From positions 1 to 51,290 of the forward strand of contig WYAU01000090.1 of assembly GCA_011525665.1 (NCBI GenBank): DNA of 51,290 nucleotides, given 5' to 3'. Position numbers and translations under genes: made by a program. This DNA comes from Candidatus Brocadia sp. Its GTDB lineage: Bacteria; Planctomycetota; Brocadiia; Brocadiales; Brocadiaceae. Positions 1 to 12,437 of the stretch are shown in pieces (positions within the stretch are counted from its first letter, which is position 1; each line of letters starts with the position of its first letter). The notes under the pieces are model-generated. The model was given only the letters and a program-made list of their open reading frames with translations. It did no database searches and was not told the DNA's origin.

Positions 1-83
1 ATTGCATCTTTACACCCTGTTTTCACCTTCAACCCTCCTCCTGTTGTGTATAATCTGTTCTTTACAAACATCTTATACCATAA

Positions 84-1476
84 ACAACAGGGGATTTCTA
101 TCTCTTCGGTGAGAAATCCGGGCTAGGTGACGTGGATATCGGTGCAAATACCATACAGAATTTTCCTGTATTGACATCGGTTGTGAGTGGAAGCGTCACG
201 GGGACACTCAGCAGTACGTCCAATATGGTGTTTATTTTGCAATTCTTTGCCAATACTGCTTGTGATACTTCTGGTTATGGAGAAGGTAAAAATCTCGTAG
301 GCTCAACAACAGTAACAACTGATAGCAATGGGGAATGTAACTTTACAGCTACACTGTCGGTTCCCATGGCGCATGGACAGTCCCTTACGGCGACAGCGAC
401 AGACTCGAGTGGTAATACGTCAGAGTTCTCTCTTTGTCTTGATATCACAGGTAATATAAAACCAGTTGCTGATGCAGGTCCTGACCAGACGGTTGAGCAG
501 ACAAGCGTTTCTGGTGCAGAGGTAACCCTTGATGGCACAGGCTCAAGCGACCCTGATAATGACACGTTAACCTATACATGGACGGGGCCGTTTGGCACGG
601 CAACAGGCCCCACACCTGCGGTAACCATGCCGCCAGGGATAAACACCGTGTATTTGGTGGTGAATGATGGAACGGTTGATTCAGCACCGGATACGGTTAC
701 CATTACGGTGCAGGACACCACTGCCCCCGTTGTTTCAAATACAGCGACGAATCCAAAACCCGGTTGCCGTAAATACGGAGTGTACCATTACTGCGCAGAT
801 CGATGATACGTCGTCAAATATCTCCTATGCCGAATATAGCCTGGATGGTATTCAATGGTATAACATGAATCCGATAACCACCGGCACGAATTCTGTAAAT
901 GTTTCGGTAACCATGCCTAGTGTTACAGAATCAAAACTTTTAACAGTCTCCGTGCGAGGTACTGACGAAGAAGGCAATACGAGTGAAGCGGAAAGTATTT
1001 ACCTGCCGGTCTATGACCCCAGCGCAGGGTTTGTCACGGGCGGTGGATAGATCTGGTCGCCGAAAGGAGCATATATGGCAGATACCACCCTGGAAGGCAA
1101 GGCGAACTTTGGGTTTGTGGCCAAGTACAAGAAGGGTGCGAATATCCCTGATGGCTCTACTGAGTTTAAGTTTACCACAGGGAATCTCAACTTCCACTCG
1201 GATGTGTACGACTGGCTTGTTGTCGCCGGATACAAGGCCATGTTTAAGGGAACCGGTACGATTAACGGAGGAGGGAGCTACAAGTTCATGATCTCCTGCG
1301 TTGACGGAGATTTGAAAGGTAACGGCGCGAAGGATACCTTCCGCATCCGCATCTGGGACGAGGATGGAAACGGTGGCGAAACCACCATCTATGATAACCA
1401 GATGGGTGCCGATATGGATGCTGAGGCCATCACGACCCTCGGCGGTGGATCGATCATCATCCACAAGGGAAAATAG
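84..1476 (+). pseudogene. Decayed Ig/PKD-repeat surface protein
   Basis: Remnant of a large secreted or surface protein. The readable part begins after a TAA at 81-83 and has no credible start, so the 5' part is missing. It encodes a beta-rich segment, then a PKD domain (about 475-705, with PVADAGPDQTV near its start), then an Ig-like segment, then a C-terminal beta domain (1075-1473). Two lesions are visible. Near 759-763 an extra base in a C run shifts frame: removing one C restores KPVAVNTECTI. At 1048-1050 a TAG lies between FVTGGG and IWSPKGAYMAD, where one base change from TGG (Trp) would explain it. Downstream of both lesions the protein sequence still makes sense, so decay is recent or the readthrough product is tolerated. 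PKD and Ig domains usually mediate adhesion or cell-surface assembly; no enzyme motif is visible. Confidence 0.7.
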
Positions 1477-1798
1477 AACACTGGGAAGATCGGTGGATTC
1501 AAATGAGTAAATAAACGGGGTGTATCTGTTTTTCTCGTATTTCATTTTTATAACGGCAACCCTGGAAGGAGAAGCCAAATATAATCGCCCTGTTTATTTA
1601 TTCTGTTTTGAAAAACAGAAACAAGCGATAAAAGGTAAACTCGAATGATCAGGGGACGCAAAAGAGAGGGTCTTTCCGTGCATACAGGGAAGTATGCGGG
1701 GACGATATGTGAAAGTCCTTTATTTATACAGGGAAATAGGTTTAAAAAGATAGCCTTACTGCTGAAGATTTTTGTAAAAAATATCTTTGCAGTATAGT
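1477..1798. other. Intergenic region with two hairpins
   Basis: No gene is supported here. There is a tight inverted repeat at 1601-1620 (TTCTGTTTT facing AAAACAGAA). A longer bulged hairpin at 1757-1794 has TACTGC and GCAGTA as outer arms and A/T-rich inner arms. The second lies just past the stop codons of the two genes that converge here and could end transcription from the DUF1015 side. Confidence 0.4.
1757..1794 (-). terminator. Possible terminator after the DUF1015 gene
   Basis: Bulged hairpin with outer arms TACTGC (1757-1762) and GCAGTA (1789-1794) and inner arms AAGATTTTT and AAAAATATCTT. It sits five bases past the end of the minus-strand DUF1015 gene. There is no clean T tract, so intrinsic termination is only a possibility. 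Confidence 0.35.
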
Positions 1799-3115
1799 TT
1801 AAATAGAATTCAGGCTGTTTATCACAATACCCGTGATCAGCTTCGGATAAAAGTACGTCGATTTGGGGGTCATGACCTTGCGCGCCATGGCAATTTCTTT
1901 TACCTGTTCAATACGGGTAGGGTTAAGAAAGAATGCCAATTGATACTGTCCGGATCGTACGAGCGATATGGCCTCTGCTTCGTCCTTTACGTATTTCACA
2001 TAATCCTTTAAGGTTACATCGGTGGAAGTTATACCCAATATTTTGTCAATAATCATACCATGAAGAATACCTGTATCCAGATGCTTCCATTCGGGATGGT
2101 TATTGGCAAATGCCTTATCAAGCAATTTATTATCGCTGAGACGCAATTTATAGCAGGCATCATCCTGGCCAACGTACATGATAAAAGTATGGCCTTTGGT
2201 TTCGTTGTTGAGTTGTGACATAACATCCTCTGCCGTACACCCCTTGCCTAAAGGTTCAACCGTAAAAGCCTCCTGTATTGATTGCATAATCCGGTCGGGG
2301 CGATAATCTTTTATATTCCGTATGAGCCGATGGGCCGGTAATATTTTCAACCCGTTATTGTTCATCGACACACACACCATCATAACGTAATCTGAAGGCA
2401 AGTCGTTTCCGGACTGTCTGCTTTCTTTACGCATTTGTTCTTTGTAAACCAATGCGGTTTCATACCGATGATGTCCATCTGCAATAAAAAGGGGTTTTTC
2501 CTTTATGAGGGCAAGTAATGTGTTGATGATCTGGGTTTCCTTTATTACCCAGAGCTTGTTTTTCACTCCCGTATCGTCTATAAAATCTACCTCGGGTCTT
2601 GTGAGAGTTGCCGTTGACAAATAAGTATCGATCGCGTTATTCTCGTCCGGAAAAAGGGCAAATATGGAACTGAGGTTGGCCCGGCACGATTGGGTAAGTT
2701 TCAAGCGATCCGCCTTCGGGCCAGGGAGTGTTTGTTCATGGGGATAGATGTATCCTTTATCAAAGGGTTCAATCTTTACCCGTGCAATAAATCCTCTTCT
2801 GACCAGCCATCTGGTGCCGGACAAGAATTCCTGATCATAAATATAAATCGCCGGGGCATCTTCCTGTTTAAGGATGCCGTCTTTCCTCCAGCTCCTGAGA
2901 AATTCAGCAGCACGGGTATATTTGTTCACTTCTTCTGTGTCACCGGGAAGGTCCTTTCCCAAATCCAGACGAATGATATTATTGGGATGATTCTGATAAT
3001 ATTGCTCTTGCTCCTGTGGTGAGATTACATCGTAAGGCGGCGTTACAACGGACGAAATGTCCTTGATGATATCCTGGTTGTACCGTAACCCACGAAACGG
3101 TTTTATGATGGCCAT
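1799..3115 (-). CDS. DUF1015 family protein
   Basis: A 438-residue soluble protein matching the DUF1015 family along its whole length. The N-terminus (MAIIKPFRGLRY) and the following TPPYDVIS block (25-32) are family hallmarks. HEQT (126-129) and DGHHRYET (213-220) form a conserved His-rich core that looks like a catalytic or metal site, but no activity is established for the family. There is no signal peptide or membrane segment. It is the last gene of the minus-strand run secA-kdtA-metK-ahcY-DUF1015, 61 bases after ahcY, with a palindromic repeat in the gap. Operon membership is inferred from strand and spacing. Family assignment is strong; function is unknown. Confidence 0.85.
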   Translation of the reverse strand: MAIIKPFRGLRYNQDIIKDISSVVTPPYDVISPQEQEQYYQNHPNNIIRLDLGKDLPGDTEEVNKYTRAAEFLRSWRKDGILKQEDAPAIYIYDQEFLSGTRWLVRRGFIARVKIEPFDKGYIYPHEQTLPGPKADRLKLTQSCRANLSSIFALFPDENNAIDTYLSTATLTRPEVDFIDDTGVKNKLWVIKETQIINTLLALIKEKPLFIADGHHRYETALVYKEQMRKESRQSGNDLPSDYVMMVCVSMNNNGLKILPAHRLIRNIKDYRPDRIMQSIQEAFTVEPLGKGCTAEDVMSQLNNETKGHTFIMYVGQDDACYKLRLSDNKLLDKAFANNHPEWKHLDTGILHGMIIDKILGITSTDVTLKDYVKYVKDEAEAISLVRSGQYQLAFFLNPTRIEQVKEIAMARKVMTPKSTYFYPKLITGIVINSLNSI

Positions 3116-3133
3116 AGTAAATTTACGATTTGC

Positions 3134-3165
3134 GATTTACGATTTTAAATCCAGAATCGTAAATC
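3134..3165. repeat. Short inverted repeat between ahcY and DUF1015 gene
   Basis: GATTTACGATT (3134-3144) faces AATCGTAAATC (3155-3165), an 11-bp perfect stem with a 10-base loop. A further direct copy of TTTACGATT precedes it at 3122-3130. It resembles the small dispersed palindromes elsewhere in the window. Confidence 0.5.
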
Positions 3166-3176
3166 TAAAATCTGTT

Positions 3177-4451
<1,275 letters not shown>

Positions 4452-4500
4452 TCATAATCCTTGTTGAGGATAGCATTTTTTGTTAACATCGTATAAATTA

Positions 4501-4524
4501 AGGGGCACGGTGCACCGTGCCCCT
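4501..4524. repeat. Perfect 24-bp palindrome between metK and ahcY
   Basis: The sequence reads AGGGGCACGGTG and then its exact reverse complement with no loop. It lies in the metK-ahcY gap. It has no T tract on the minus strand, so it looks more like a REP-type element than an intrinsic terminator, though an RNA hairpin here could reduce ahcY expression or protect an mRNA end. Confidence 0.7.
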
Positions 4525-4537
4525 ACTGTTAGTGATT

Positions 4538-5704
4538 TTAAACACCCGCTGCCTTTCGCAAGGCATCCACCATGTCAGTCTTTTCCCACGTAAATGTATC
4601 TTCCGAGCGGCCAAAGTGGCCGTGACGGGCCGTGACCTTATAAATCGGTCTCCGGAGTTTTAAACGGTCTATAATACCCTTTGGTGTCATATCAAAAACC
4701 TTTTCACAAATTTGGGTAAGTTGTTCGTCGGGGACCTTGCCCGTACCTTCCGTTGCAATATGAATGGCAAGGGGTTTTGCCACGCCAATTGCATAGGCTA
4801 CCTGCGCCTCACACCGATCCGCCAGACCGGAAGCCACAACATTCTTTGCGATATGCCGGGCCGCATAGCAGGCGCTTCGGTCAACCTTCGTTGGGTCTTT
4901 TCCCGAAAAGGCGCCTCCGCCGTGCCGTCCCCATCCGCCATACGTATCCACGATAATCTTACGACCTGTCAGTCCACAGTCCCCCTGGGGGCCACCGATC
5001 ACGAAACGCCCTGTTGGATTTATATGATAAATCGATTTGCTATCCAGGAGATGGGCTGGTATTACCTGTTTTGCAACCTTTTCAATCATATCATCTTTTA
5101 TGGTCTGGTATTTAACATCCGGGGCATGTTGGGTAGAAACAACTACGGTATGTACCCGGACAGGCGTATGATCCTGATATTCAACGGTAACCTGGGATTT
5201 TGCATCCGGGCGTAAATATTTCAATGTCCCGTTTTGCCTTAATTCCGCGAGTTTTATAATAATCCTGTGTGCCAGCATGATGGGAAGCGGCATCAATTCC
5301 GGTGTGTCGTTGCAGGCGTAGCCAAACATCATTCCCTGATCGCCTGCCCCCTGTTCCTTATAAAGACCTTCACCGCTTACGCCTTGTGAGATATCCGGTG
5401 ATTGTTTGCCAATGCTGGTAAGAACCGCGCAGGTATTATAATCAAACCCCATCGAAGCGTCATTGTAACCGATTTCTTTTATGGTATTTCTTACAATGTC
5501 AGGAATATTTACATTGGCCTTTGTGGTAAACTCACCTGCGACAAAAGCTACACCTGTTGTTACGAGTGTTTCGCATGCCACCCTGCTCATGGAATCCTGT
5601 TCAAGCATTGCATCCAACACGGCATCAGATATCTGGTCAGCGACCTTATCCGGGTGTCCCATGGATACTGATTCTGAGGTAAATACATGCCTTCCTTTCT
5701 TCAT
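4538..5704 (-). CDS. metK: S-adenosylmethionine synthetase
   Basis: Methionine adenosyltransferase, 388 residues, makes SAM from methionine and ATP in the cytosol. Family signatures are complete: GHPDKVADQ (16-24, with the catalytic His17), GAGDQG (119-124) and the glycine-rich [16 protein letters not shown]. Length is normal. Its first four bases overlap the end of kdtA (shared ATGA at 5701-5704), so translation is probably coupled. ahcY follows, giving a SAM-cycle pair. No SAM riboswitch is recognisable upstream, as expected for a gene inside a run. Confidence 0.97.
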   Translation of the reverse strand: MKKGRHVFTSESVSMGHPDKVADQISDAVLDAMLEQDSMSRVACETLVTTGVAFVAGEFTTKANVNIPDIVRNTIKEIGYNDASMGFDYNTCAVLTSIGKQSPDISQGVSGEGLYKEQGAGDQGMMFGYACNDTPELMPLPIMLAHRIIIKLAELRQNGTLKYLRPDAKSQVTVEYQDHTPVRVHTVVVSTQHAPDVKYQTIKDDMIEKVAKQVIPAHLLDSKSIYHINPTGRFVIGGPQGDCGLTGRKIIVDTYGGWGRHGGGAFSGKDPTKVDRSACYAARHIAKNVVASGLADRCEAQVAYAIGVAKPLAIHIATEGTGKVPDEQLTQICEKVFDMTPKGIIDRLKLRRPIYKVTARHGHFGRSEDTFTWEKTDMVDALRKAAGV

Positions 5705-7017
5705 ACTGATACTGTCCTCTCCTTCAATAAAATTTTTCTTAATACTTTTACATTACGATCGGTAGCACCCCTTTGTTTCATTACAACCGATTGTGCCCTT
5801 CTCCCCATTTCCCGAGCCTCATCCGGATGCTCCAGCAAATAGGTCATTTTATTCAACAGCGTCGATTCGTCCTGAATAATTTCGATGGCATCGGCCTTTT
5901 GTAATAACTGAACCTCTTCATGAAAATTAAATGTGTGCGGACCAACAATAATTGGTTTGGCCAGTCCGGCAGGTTCCAGCATGTTTTGTCCACCGTGCGG
6001 CACAAGGCTTTTTCCAACAAAAACACAATCGGCAATACTGTATGCTGTAAGCAATTCCCCGACGGTATCAATAAGGATGATTGTTTCATATTTCCGTTCG
6101 CCTATTTTTTTCCCCTGATCGAGCGAGGTCTTCTTTATCCATCCGAGCCCCATAGACTCGATGAGTTTCACTAAATCGTGTATTCTTTCAACGTGTCGTG
6201 GCGCTAAAACCAGCCGTACCTGGCGTATTTTTCCCTTAATTTGCCGGAAGGTCTTCAAAATAATCGCCTCTTCGCCTTCGTGTGTACTGCCACAGACAAT
6301 TACCGTATCATTTTTGTTCATCTCAAAGAGGTCCGTTAATCGTTTTTTCACGTCTTCCGGGACATCAGTCACGATATTATCAAATTTCATATTGCCGGTG
6401 ATAAAAATTTGCGCCTCGGGTATGCCAAAATTTACAAGACGAATCGCATCGGCCCCGGTCCTGGCGCAAAAGACATTTTCTTTCCTTGTTAAACTTTCAC
6501 AGAACCCCTGTGAAATCTTACTGATAACGCGATACCATTTTAGCGATTTTTCTGATATTCTCGCATTCAATAAAACTACCGGGATATGCCTTCTTGCAGC
6601 CGCTATGAGAAAATTAGGCCATAGCTCCAGTTCAATCAATATTATGCAGATGGGTTGAATAGAACCCAGCACCTTATCGGCTATCCAGCTCAAATCGAGA
6701 GGGAAATAAAACACATTCCTGCTATCAAAAAATCGTTGTGCAACGGACAATCCCGTATTGGTATTGGTCGAGACGACGATATCCAGGCAGTTGAACTCTT
6801 TTCCCAGGGATTTCACAAGCGCTTTTACGGTGAGAACCTCTCCGACAGAAGCACAGTGAATCCATACACATGGTCTTGTCCTCTTCTTGGTGTTAATTCG
6901 ACCTAGGCGTTGTGACAATCCAGAGCGATATCGCTTAGTAGCTATGAATTTCAAAAAAAAATATGGCGAACCAAGAGTGAGTGCCATTATATAAACGGCA
7001 TCAAAGAGTGTCGACAT
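5701..7017 (-). CDS. kdtA: 3-deoxy-D-manno-octulosonic acid (Kdo) transferase
   Basis: WaaA/KdtA family glycosyltransferase, 438 residues, which adds Kdo to the lipid A precursor at the inner face of the inner membrane. The first 25 residues ([20 protein letters not shown]) are a hydrophobic anchor, followed by the glycosyltransferase N-domain ([12 protein letters not shown], about 50-61) and a C-terminal nucleotide-sugar half with [19 protein letters not shown]. Presence of this gene indicates Kdo-containing lipopolysaccharide. It follows secA by 69 bases and overlaps metK by four. Confidence 0.93.
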   Translation of the reverse strand: MSTLFDAVYIMALTLGSPYFFLKFIATKRYRSGLSQRLGRINTKKRTRPCVWIHCASVGEVLTVKALVKSLGKEFNCLDIVVSTNTNTGLSVAQRFFDSRNVFYFPLDLSWIADKVLGSIQPICIILIELELWPNFLIAAARRHIPVVLLNARISEKSLKWYRVISKISQGFCESLTRKENVFCARTGADAIRLVNFGIPEAQIFITGNMKFDNIVTDVPEDVKKRLTDLFEMNKNDTVIVCGSTHEGEEAIILKTFRQIKGKIRQVRLVLAPRHVERIHDLVKLIESMGLGWIKKTSLDQGKKIGERKYETIILIDTVGELLTAYSIADCVFVGKSLVPHGGQNMLEPAGLAKPIIVGPHTFNFHEEVQLLQKADAIEIIQDESTLLNKMTYLLEHPDEAREMGRRAQSVVMKQRGATDRNVKVLRKILLKERTVSV

Positions 7018-7086
7018 GTGGGATGGGATTGGTTTCAGGTTATCTCTGCGTCATTCGCAATGTATATGTAGAGGTAAAAAACAAAA

Positions 7087-9702
7087 TTAACTTGCCCTGC
7101 CACAGCACTGTTTGAACTTTTTGCCGCTACCGCAGGGGCAAGGTTGATTTCTGCCTACCTTAATTCCCACTTTAATAGGTTCCATCTTCCGTTCACCCTG
7201 TTCTTCTGGGTTGACATTTGTGCCCGGAATTGCGGCTGCAACGGGTGATTCCTGAATTGTTTCCAGTCCTGAGACCTCCTGGTGAACATAGCGGCTGGGG
7301 TGCCAGATTTCTTTTCTCTCTGCCTCTTTGCTTATTTGTAACTTGAATATAAGATCGGTTACCTCGTCCCGGATCGACAGATTCATGCTTTCAAACATGG
7401 CCAGCGCCTCTCTTTTATACTCTATTTTTGGGTCAACCTGGGCATATCCACGGAGACCGATGCCTGACCTCAGATGATCCATGGCATAGAGATGATCTTT
7501 CCACTTTGTGTCGATCTTTTCCAGCAAAAGGATCTGGGCAATTTTTTCCATCTCTTCTTTGCCAATGTCATTTTCCTTTAATTCATATGCCTCTTCTGCT
7601 TTCTTTATCAGATAGTCTTCCACATTCTGACGCGTCTTTTCTTCAACTTCATTAAGATCAATGGACAACCCAAATTTTTGCTTAAACCAATCTTCAAGAC
7701 GAAAAGGATCTTCCTCATCCCTTTCGCTTTTTGTATCGAAAGCAAAAGCTGTTACTTCCGTAATGCTATCCTCTATCATCCTGAAAATATAATCACGGAT
7801 GTTTTTCCCTTCTAGCACATCCTGTCTCAGAGAATAAATCGTTTTTCTCTGCTGATCCATGACCTCGTCATATTCGAGCAGGTGTTTCCGTATTTCGAAA
7901 TTGTGTTCCTCGACCTTTTTCTGCGCCCGCTCGATGGATTTTGTTACCATCGAGTGTTCAATTGCCATGCCTTCTTCCATTCCAAAGGTTTTCAGGAGTG
8001 AACTGACACGTTCAGAGGCAAAAATACGCATTAAATCGTCTTGAAGAGATACGTAGAAACGGGAAGAACCCGGATCTCCCTGGCGACCGGCGCGTCCACG
8101 AAGCTGGTTATCGATACGCCGGGCCTCGTGTCTTTCGGTGCCTATGATATGAAGACCGCCGAGGGCTGAAACGCCTTCGCCCAAAACGATGTCTGTACCT
8201 CTACCGGCCATGTTCGTTGCTATTGTGACATTCCCGTGCTGTCCGGCTTTGGCGACGATGTGCGCCTCCCTTTCGTGTTGCTTGGCGTTTAATACCTCAT
8301 GATCAATACCTTCTCTCATGAGTTTCTCACTCAGCAATTCTGATTTTTCAATGGAAACCGTTCCCACCAGTATTGGTCTGCCCGTTTTGTGCACCCCTGC
8401 AATCTCTTTAATAATGGCATCAAATTTTTCCTTTTCTGTCCGATAGACCCGGTCGGGAAAATTCGTGCGCCGCATGGGTTTGTTGGTGGGAATCGTAACA
8501 ACTTCCAGCTTATATATCTTGTCAAACTCGGCAGCCTCGGTCATTGCAGTTCCGGTCATTCCGGCGAGTTTTTTATATAACCGAAAGAAGTTCTGGAGGG
8601 TGATAGTAGCCAATGTCTGGTTTTCTTCCTTGATACGCTGATGTTCCTTTGCCTGAACGGCCTGATGCAGTCCATCGCTCCAAACACGACCTTCCATCAG
8701 TCGCCCGGTAAATTCGTCTACAATGATTACCTCGCCGCCTTTGACAATATAGTCTCTGTCGTTTTTAAACAGATGGTGTGCACGGAGGGCCTGTTCTATA
8801 TAGTGAGGCCACTCCATATTCCTGTCCGTGTAAATGCTGTCAACATTCAGCAGTTTCTCGACTTCTTCGATGCCCTCCTCGGTAAGATGCGCCATGCGCT
8901 CTTTTTCTTTTATCTCAAAGTGTTTTCCTGCTTTTAAACGTCTGGCAACCTTGTCCGCTATATAATATTTTTCTGTAGACTCTTCCGCCGGACCAGAGAT
9001 AATCAAAGGGGTGCGCGCCTCGTCGATTAATATACTATCAACTTCATCAACAATGGCATAATTCAGACCGCGGCTGACCTGTACCTGTTCTTCCGTCATA
9101 ACTCTCATGTTGTCGCGGAGATAATCAAAGCCGAACTCATTGTTTGTTCCATAGGTAATATCACAGAGATAAGCGGCCTTCTTTTCTTCGTAGGGTTGAT
9201 TTGATTGAATGGCGCCGGTCTTTAAGCCCAAAAATTCATACAAGGGGCTCATCCAGTCCCTATCGCGCTTTGCCAGATAATCATTGACCGTTACTATATG
9301 GACACCTTTCCCGGAGAGTGCATTGAGGTAAGCAGGCAGTGTGGCAACCAGCGTCTTGCCTTCGCCGGTCGCCATTTCGGCAATCTTTCCGTGATGCAGA
9401 ACGATGCCGCCAATAAGCTGAACGTCAAAGTGTCGCATTGTGCGATTGGGGCTGTCAGGGTTGGGGGCAACAAGTACCCGCCTGCTTGCTTCTCTCACCG
9501 CAGCGAATGCCTCTGGCAGGAGGTCATCCATGGTCTCTCCTCTGGAGATCCTTTCTTTAAACTCATCCGTTTTCTGCCGGAGTTCGGCATCCGTTAGCGA
9601 TATCATCTTGGGTTCGAGAGAATTGATCTCTTGCACAAGGGGTGCTATCTTCCTGAGTATTCTCTCGTTCGATGTTCCAAATATTTTTGTTAGAAAGCTC
9701 AT
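7087..9702 (-). CDS. secA: Protein translocase ATPase SecA
   Basis: Motor of the Sec export pathway, 871 residues, binding SecYEG and preproteins. Visible are the Walker A GEGKT (113-117), the DEAD-like block [16 protein letters not shown], the helicase motif MAGRGTDI, the [14 protein letters not shown] block and the C-terminal SEC-C zinc site [13 protein letters not shown] (Cys855, 857, 866, 867). The region before the zinc site is a short linker. The gene appears intact. It is first in the minus-strand run; the next upstream gene, fhs, ends 250 bases away behind a terminator. Confidence 0.97.
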   Translation of the reverse strand: MSFLTKIFGTSNERILRKIAPLVQEINSLEPKMISLTDAELRQKTDEFKERISRGETMDDLLPEAFAAVREASRRVLVAPNPDSPNRTMRHFDVQLIGGIVLHHGKIAEMATGEGKTLVATLPAYLNALSGKGVHIVTVNDYLAKRDRDWMSPLYEFLGLKTGAIQSNQPYEEKKAAYLCDITYGTNNEFGFDYLRDNMRVMTEEQVQVSRGLNYAIVDEVDSILIDEARTPLIISGPAEESTEKYYIADKVARRLKAGKHFEIKEKERMAHLTEEGIEEVEKLLNVDSIYTDRNMEWPHYIEQALRAHHLFKNDRDYIVKGGEVIIVDEFTGRLMEGRVWSDGLHQAVQAKEHQRIKEENQTLATITLQNFFRLYKKLAGMTGTAMTEAAEFDKIYKLEVVTIPTNKPMRRTNFPDRVYRTEKEKFDAIIKEIAGVHKTGRPILVGTVSIEKSELLSEKLMREGIDHEVLNAKQHEREAHIVAKAGQHGNVTIATNMAGRGTDIVLGEGVSALGGLHIIGTERHEARRIDNQLRGRAGRQGDPGSSRFYVSLQDDLMRIFASERVSSLLKTFGMEEGMAIEHSMVTKSIERAQKKVEEHNFEIRKHLLEYDEVMDQQRKTIYSLRQDVLEGKNIRDYIFRMIEDSITEVTAFAFDTKSERDEEDPFRLEDWFKQKFGLSIDLNEVEEKTRQNVEDYLIKKAEEAYELKENDIGKEEMEKIAQILLLEKIDTKWKDHLYAMDHLRSGIGLRGYAQVDPKIEYKREALAMFESMNLSIRDEVTDLIFKLQISKEAERKEIWHPSRYVHQEVSGLETIQESPVAAAIPGTNVNPEEQGERKMEPIKVGIKVGRNQPCPCGSGKKFKQCCGRAS

Positions 9703-9893
9703 AATTTAATTAATGCCTTTTGCGATGTAATAACACAGAGAACTTTGCCATTCTTAACTGTGTATGAAAATTAATGCTCCGGGTTTTTTAAGAGTTTCAC
9801 GAGAAAAAATTTATACGGGAAATTCCGATAGATACGTGATTATTGTAAGCAAACACGGATATATATGTCAAGGTAATGTTTAGGAATGAAAGG

Positions 9894-9932
9894 AAAAAGA
9901 AGGCTGCCGAACCTGTTCGCTCAACAGCCTTC
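9894..9932 (-). terminator. Intrinsic terminator after fhs
   Basis: On the minus strand the arm GAAGGCTG (9932-9925), an inner CGAAC/GTTCG stem and the arm CAGCCTTC (9906-9899) form a long hairpin followed by TTTTT (9898-9894). It lies about 20 bases past the fhs stop and separates fhs from secA. Confidence 0.75.
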
Positions 9933-9952
9933 AGAATAAATTGGTTGCCGGT

Positions 9953-11716
9953 TTAAAACAACCCTCTTACCTTTCCGGTATTTACATCGACATCCACACG
10001 CCGGAATGCAGGGTCGGAACTCGTTCCCGGCATGAGTTTAATATCCCCTGCCATCGGTACCACAAATCCGGCTCCCTTGAAGGTCAGTATGTCTCGGACA
10101 CGTAATCTCCAGCCCTTTGGGGCGCCTTTTAAATTCGGATTGTCCGTTATAGAAAGATGTGTTTTCACCATGCACGTCCCCATTTTTGAAATATCGGGGT
10201 CGCTATCCAGTTGTTTTATTTTGTTCAATGCATCGGGCGTGAAATCAACACCGTCTGCGCCGTAAACTTCTTTTGCGATTTTTTCAATACGTTCTCTTAA
10301 GGGGGTGTTTAATTCATAAAGAAATTTAAAATTCGTGGGATGGTTGCACGCGTCAATCACTGCATCTGCCAGTTCGAGGGCGCCATCTCCTCCTTTGAGC
10401 CAGTGTTGAGATACGGCAACACGCGCCCCGGCGGCATCCGCGATTTTACGAATTACTTTAATTTCGGCATCTGTGTCGGTATAGAAATGATTGATACAGA
10501 CAACCGGGTTGATTCCGGCTTTTCTAACTGTCTCAATATGGTGGACAAGATTTTCTGTGCCCTTTTCTACCCATGCCACATTCTCCTTTTTGTAACATTC
10601 ATCTAAAGGACGCCCGGGCACCGGAATAGGAGCGCCGCCATGACATTTCATTGCCCTCACAGTGGTGACTATTACTGCTGCATTTGGCCTCTGGCCTGAA
10701 TAGCGGCATTTTAAGTTCCAAAACTTCTCAAATCCGATATCGGCGCCGAATCCCGATTCCGTCACGACATAGTCGCCCAATTTTAAGGCAATCCTGTCGG
10801 CGATAATCGATGATTGGCCAATGGCAATATTGGCAAAAGGGCCGGCATGAACGAATACAGGCTGTCCTTCGATGGTTTGCATGAGGTTTGGATTGATTGC
10901 TTCCACCATCCATGCGGTCATAGCGCCGGCCACTTCAAGATCCGTTGTTGTTATGGACCTTCCTTTTTTGTCATATGCGACAACCATCCTGCCGATTCTC
11001 TCCCGCATGTCTTTTAAATCTTTGGAGACTGAAAGGATTGCCATCAGTTCAGAGGACACTGCTATGGCAAAACCAGACTCCATCATGAAACCATCCATCC
11101 TGCTCCCGATGCCGATGATGATTTTTCTCAATGCCTGGGCGCAAAAGTCAATAATCCACCTGATTTCAATTCTATCGGTATCGATGTCAAGCCGTTTTAA
11201 ATTGCTTTTTGCAAGCCTCTCGTCGTCGTAATTGAATTCATGTTGTATTCTGGATGTGAGCGCCACCATGGCCAGGTTATGTGCATTCATAATGGCGTTG
11301 ATATCTCCCGTTAATCCCAGGGAGAACGGGGTTAGCGGGATACACTGGGAAAGCCCACCGCCGGCAGCAGAGCCTTTTATATTCATCGTAGGTCCACCTG
11401 ACGGCTGACGAATTGTTCCGATTACATTTTTTTCCCTCTTCCCCAAACCCTGTACCAATCCGATGGTCGTGGTAGACTTTCCCTCACCAAGAGGCGTGGG
11501 GGTTATTGCGGTAACATCAATAAATTTGCCGTCAGGTTTATTTCCCGTACGGCTCAGAACCTTATTGAAGTCGATTTTCGCCACATAGTGCCCGTGGGGA
11601 AGCAGTTCTTCTTTTTTAAGACCTAATCCGTCGGCTAATTGTTGCACTGCTTTCATTCTGGTTTCGGCATCTTCTGCTATTTCCCAATCTGCATGCTTGG
11701 TGGGATCCAATGTCAT
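9953..11716 (-). CDS. fhs: Formate--tetrahydrofolate ligase
   Basis: Joins formate to tetrahydrofolate with ATP, giving 10-formyl-THF for one-carbon metabolism. In anammox bacteria and acetogens this is the second step of the methyl branch of the reductive acetyl-CoA pathway. The protein has 587 residues, slightly longer than the usual about 556 because of an N-terminal stretch. Motifs: P-loop TPLGEGKST (74-82), [19 protein letters not shown], and [14 protein letters not shown]. It is preceded by a strong TTAGGAGGT ribosome site and followed by a terminator, so it is probably monocistronic. Autotrophic use is inferred from the organism type; no other pathway gene is in the window. Confidence 0.96.
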   Translation of the reverse strand: MTLDPTKHADWEIAEDAETRMKAVQQLADGLGLKKEELLPHGHYVAKIDFNKVLSRTGNKPDGKFIDVTAITPTPLGEGKSTTTIGLVQGLGKREKNVIGTIRQPSGGPTMNIKGSAAGGGLSQCIPLTPFSLGLTGDINAIMNAHNLAMVALTSRIQHEFNYDDERLAKSNLKRLDIDTDRIEIRWIIDFCAQALRKIIIGIGSRMDGFMMESGFAIAVSSELMAILSVSKDLKDMRERIGRMVVAYDKKGRSITTTDLEVAGAMTAWMVEAINPNLMQTIEGQPVFVHAGPFANIAIGQSSIIADRIALKLGDYVVTESGFGADIGFEKFWNLKCRYSGQRPNAAVIVTTVRAMKCHGGAPIPVPGRPLDECYKKENVAWVEKGTENLVHHIETVRKAGINPVVCINHFYTDTDAEIKVIRKIADAAGARVAVSQHWLKGGDGALELADAVIDACNHPTNFKFLYELNTPLRERIEKIAKEVYGADGVDFTPDALNKIKQLDSDPDISKMGTCMVKTHLSITDNPNLKGAPKGWRLRVRDILTFKGAGFVVPMAGDIKLMPGTSSDPAFRRVDVDVNTGKVRGLF

Positions 11717-12437
11717 AAATATTACCTCCTAAAATTCTGTTTCATTGTAAAATTAAATCCAAAATCACCATAAGGGTTGTTGTCAAACAGCTAAAAAGCA
11801 TATATATATACAAATATACCTAAATTACCCAGGCAAGAGAAATGGACAATTATACTGATAAAATTTTCAAGGTCAAGAAAAATGACTCTGGATCATCAGG
11901 ATTTTTTGATTTATTTTAAGATTTTTGTTGACAAGCACCATTATAAATATAAAATGCACAATGTCATAAAGCATCCATTGATGAAATATGCTGTTCTATA
12001 TCGGCCACCACATTGCAAAATTTCTGGCAGGTGAAAAAGAAAGGGAATGTTATTTCTTTCTCAGGAAGTTTTTAAAATACCGGTTTGCAATTAATTAATC
12101 AGCGAAAACTTGTGGCTTTGCAAGTGGTTGTGATCTCTATGGTTAATTCAACGATAGCATATCGTTGCCCACTTCAGTATTCATGAAATTTTCATTTTCG
12201 CCGTAATATTATATTTTAGGAGGTATAATTTTTGCTAAATTTGACATTAACGATTTTGAGTGAGGAGGAGAAAGGGGGGCATATAAGACTTAACTAATCA
12301 ATTACGTGTAGTATTTTTAGTATAGCTAGTCTCGTTGATTGTGTGATTTTATTTTTCATCTTAAATACCTTAGGGAGTCAGAATAAAGTAAGTTTTACGC
12401 GAGATCCTTAATCGATAAGGAAAGGAGGAAGTTCTAA
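11717..12437. other. Long AT-rich divergent intergenic region
   Basis: A 721-base gap between divergent fhs and the barrel-protein gene. It holds a strong-looking promoter (11928-11955) and an AGGAGGT at 12219-12225 not linked to any long reading frame; a 21-codon frame beginning TTG CTA AAT follows it and ends at a TAA near 12297. No conserved RNA fold was recognised. The porin mRNA may carry a leader of several hundred bases. Confidence 0.4.
11928..11955 (+). promoter_or_regulatory. Predicted sigma70-type promoter
   Basis: TTGACA (11928-11933), a 16-base spacer, and TAAAAT (11950-11955). The -35 box is consensus. It points toward the barrel-protein gene about 480 bases away, so it would give a long leader or a separate small RNA. 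Judged from sequence alone. Confidence 0.4.

Noticed and set aside
12232-12297. 21-codon frame behind AGGAGGT in the porin leader
   Set aside because: Too short and starts with TTG; mentioned only as part of the intergenic description.
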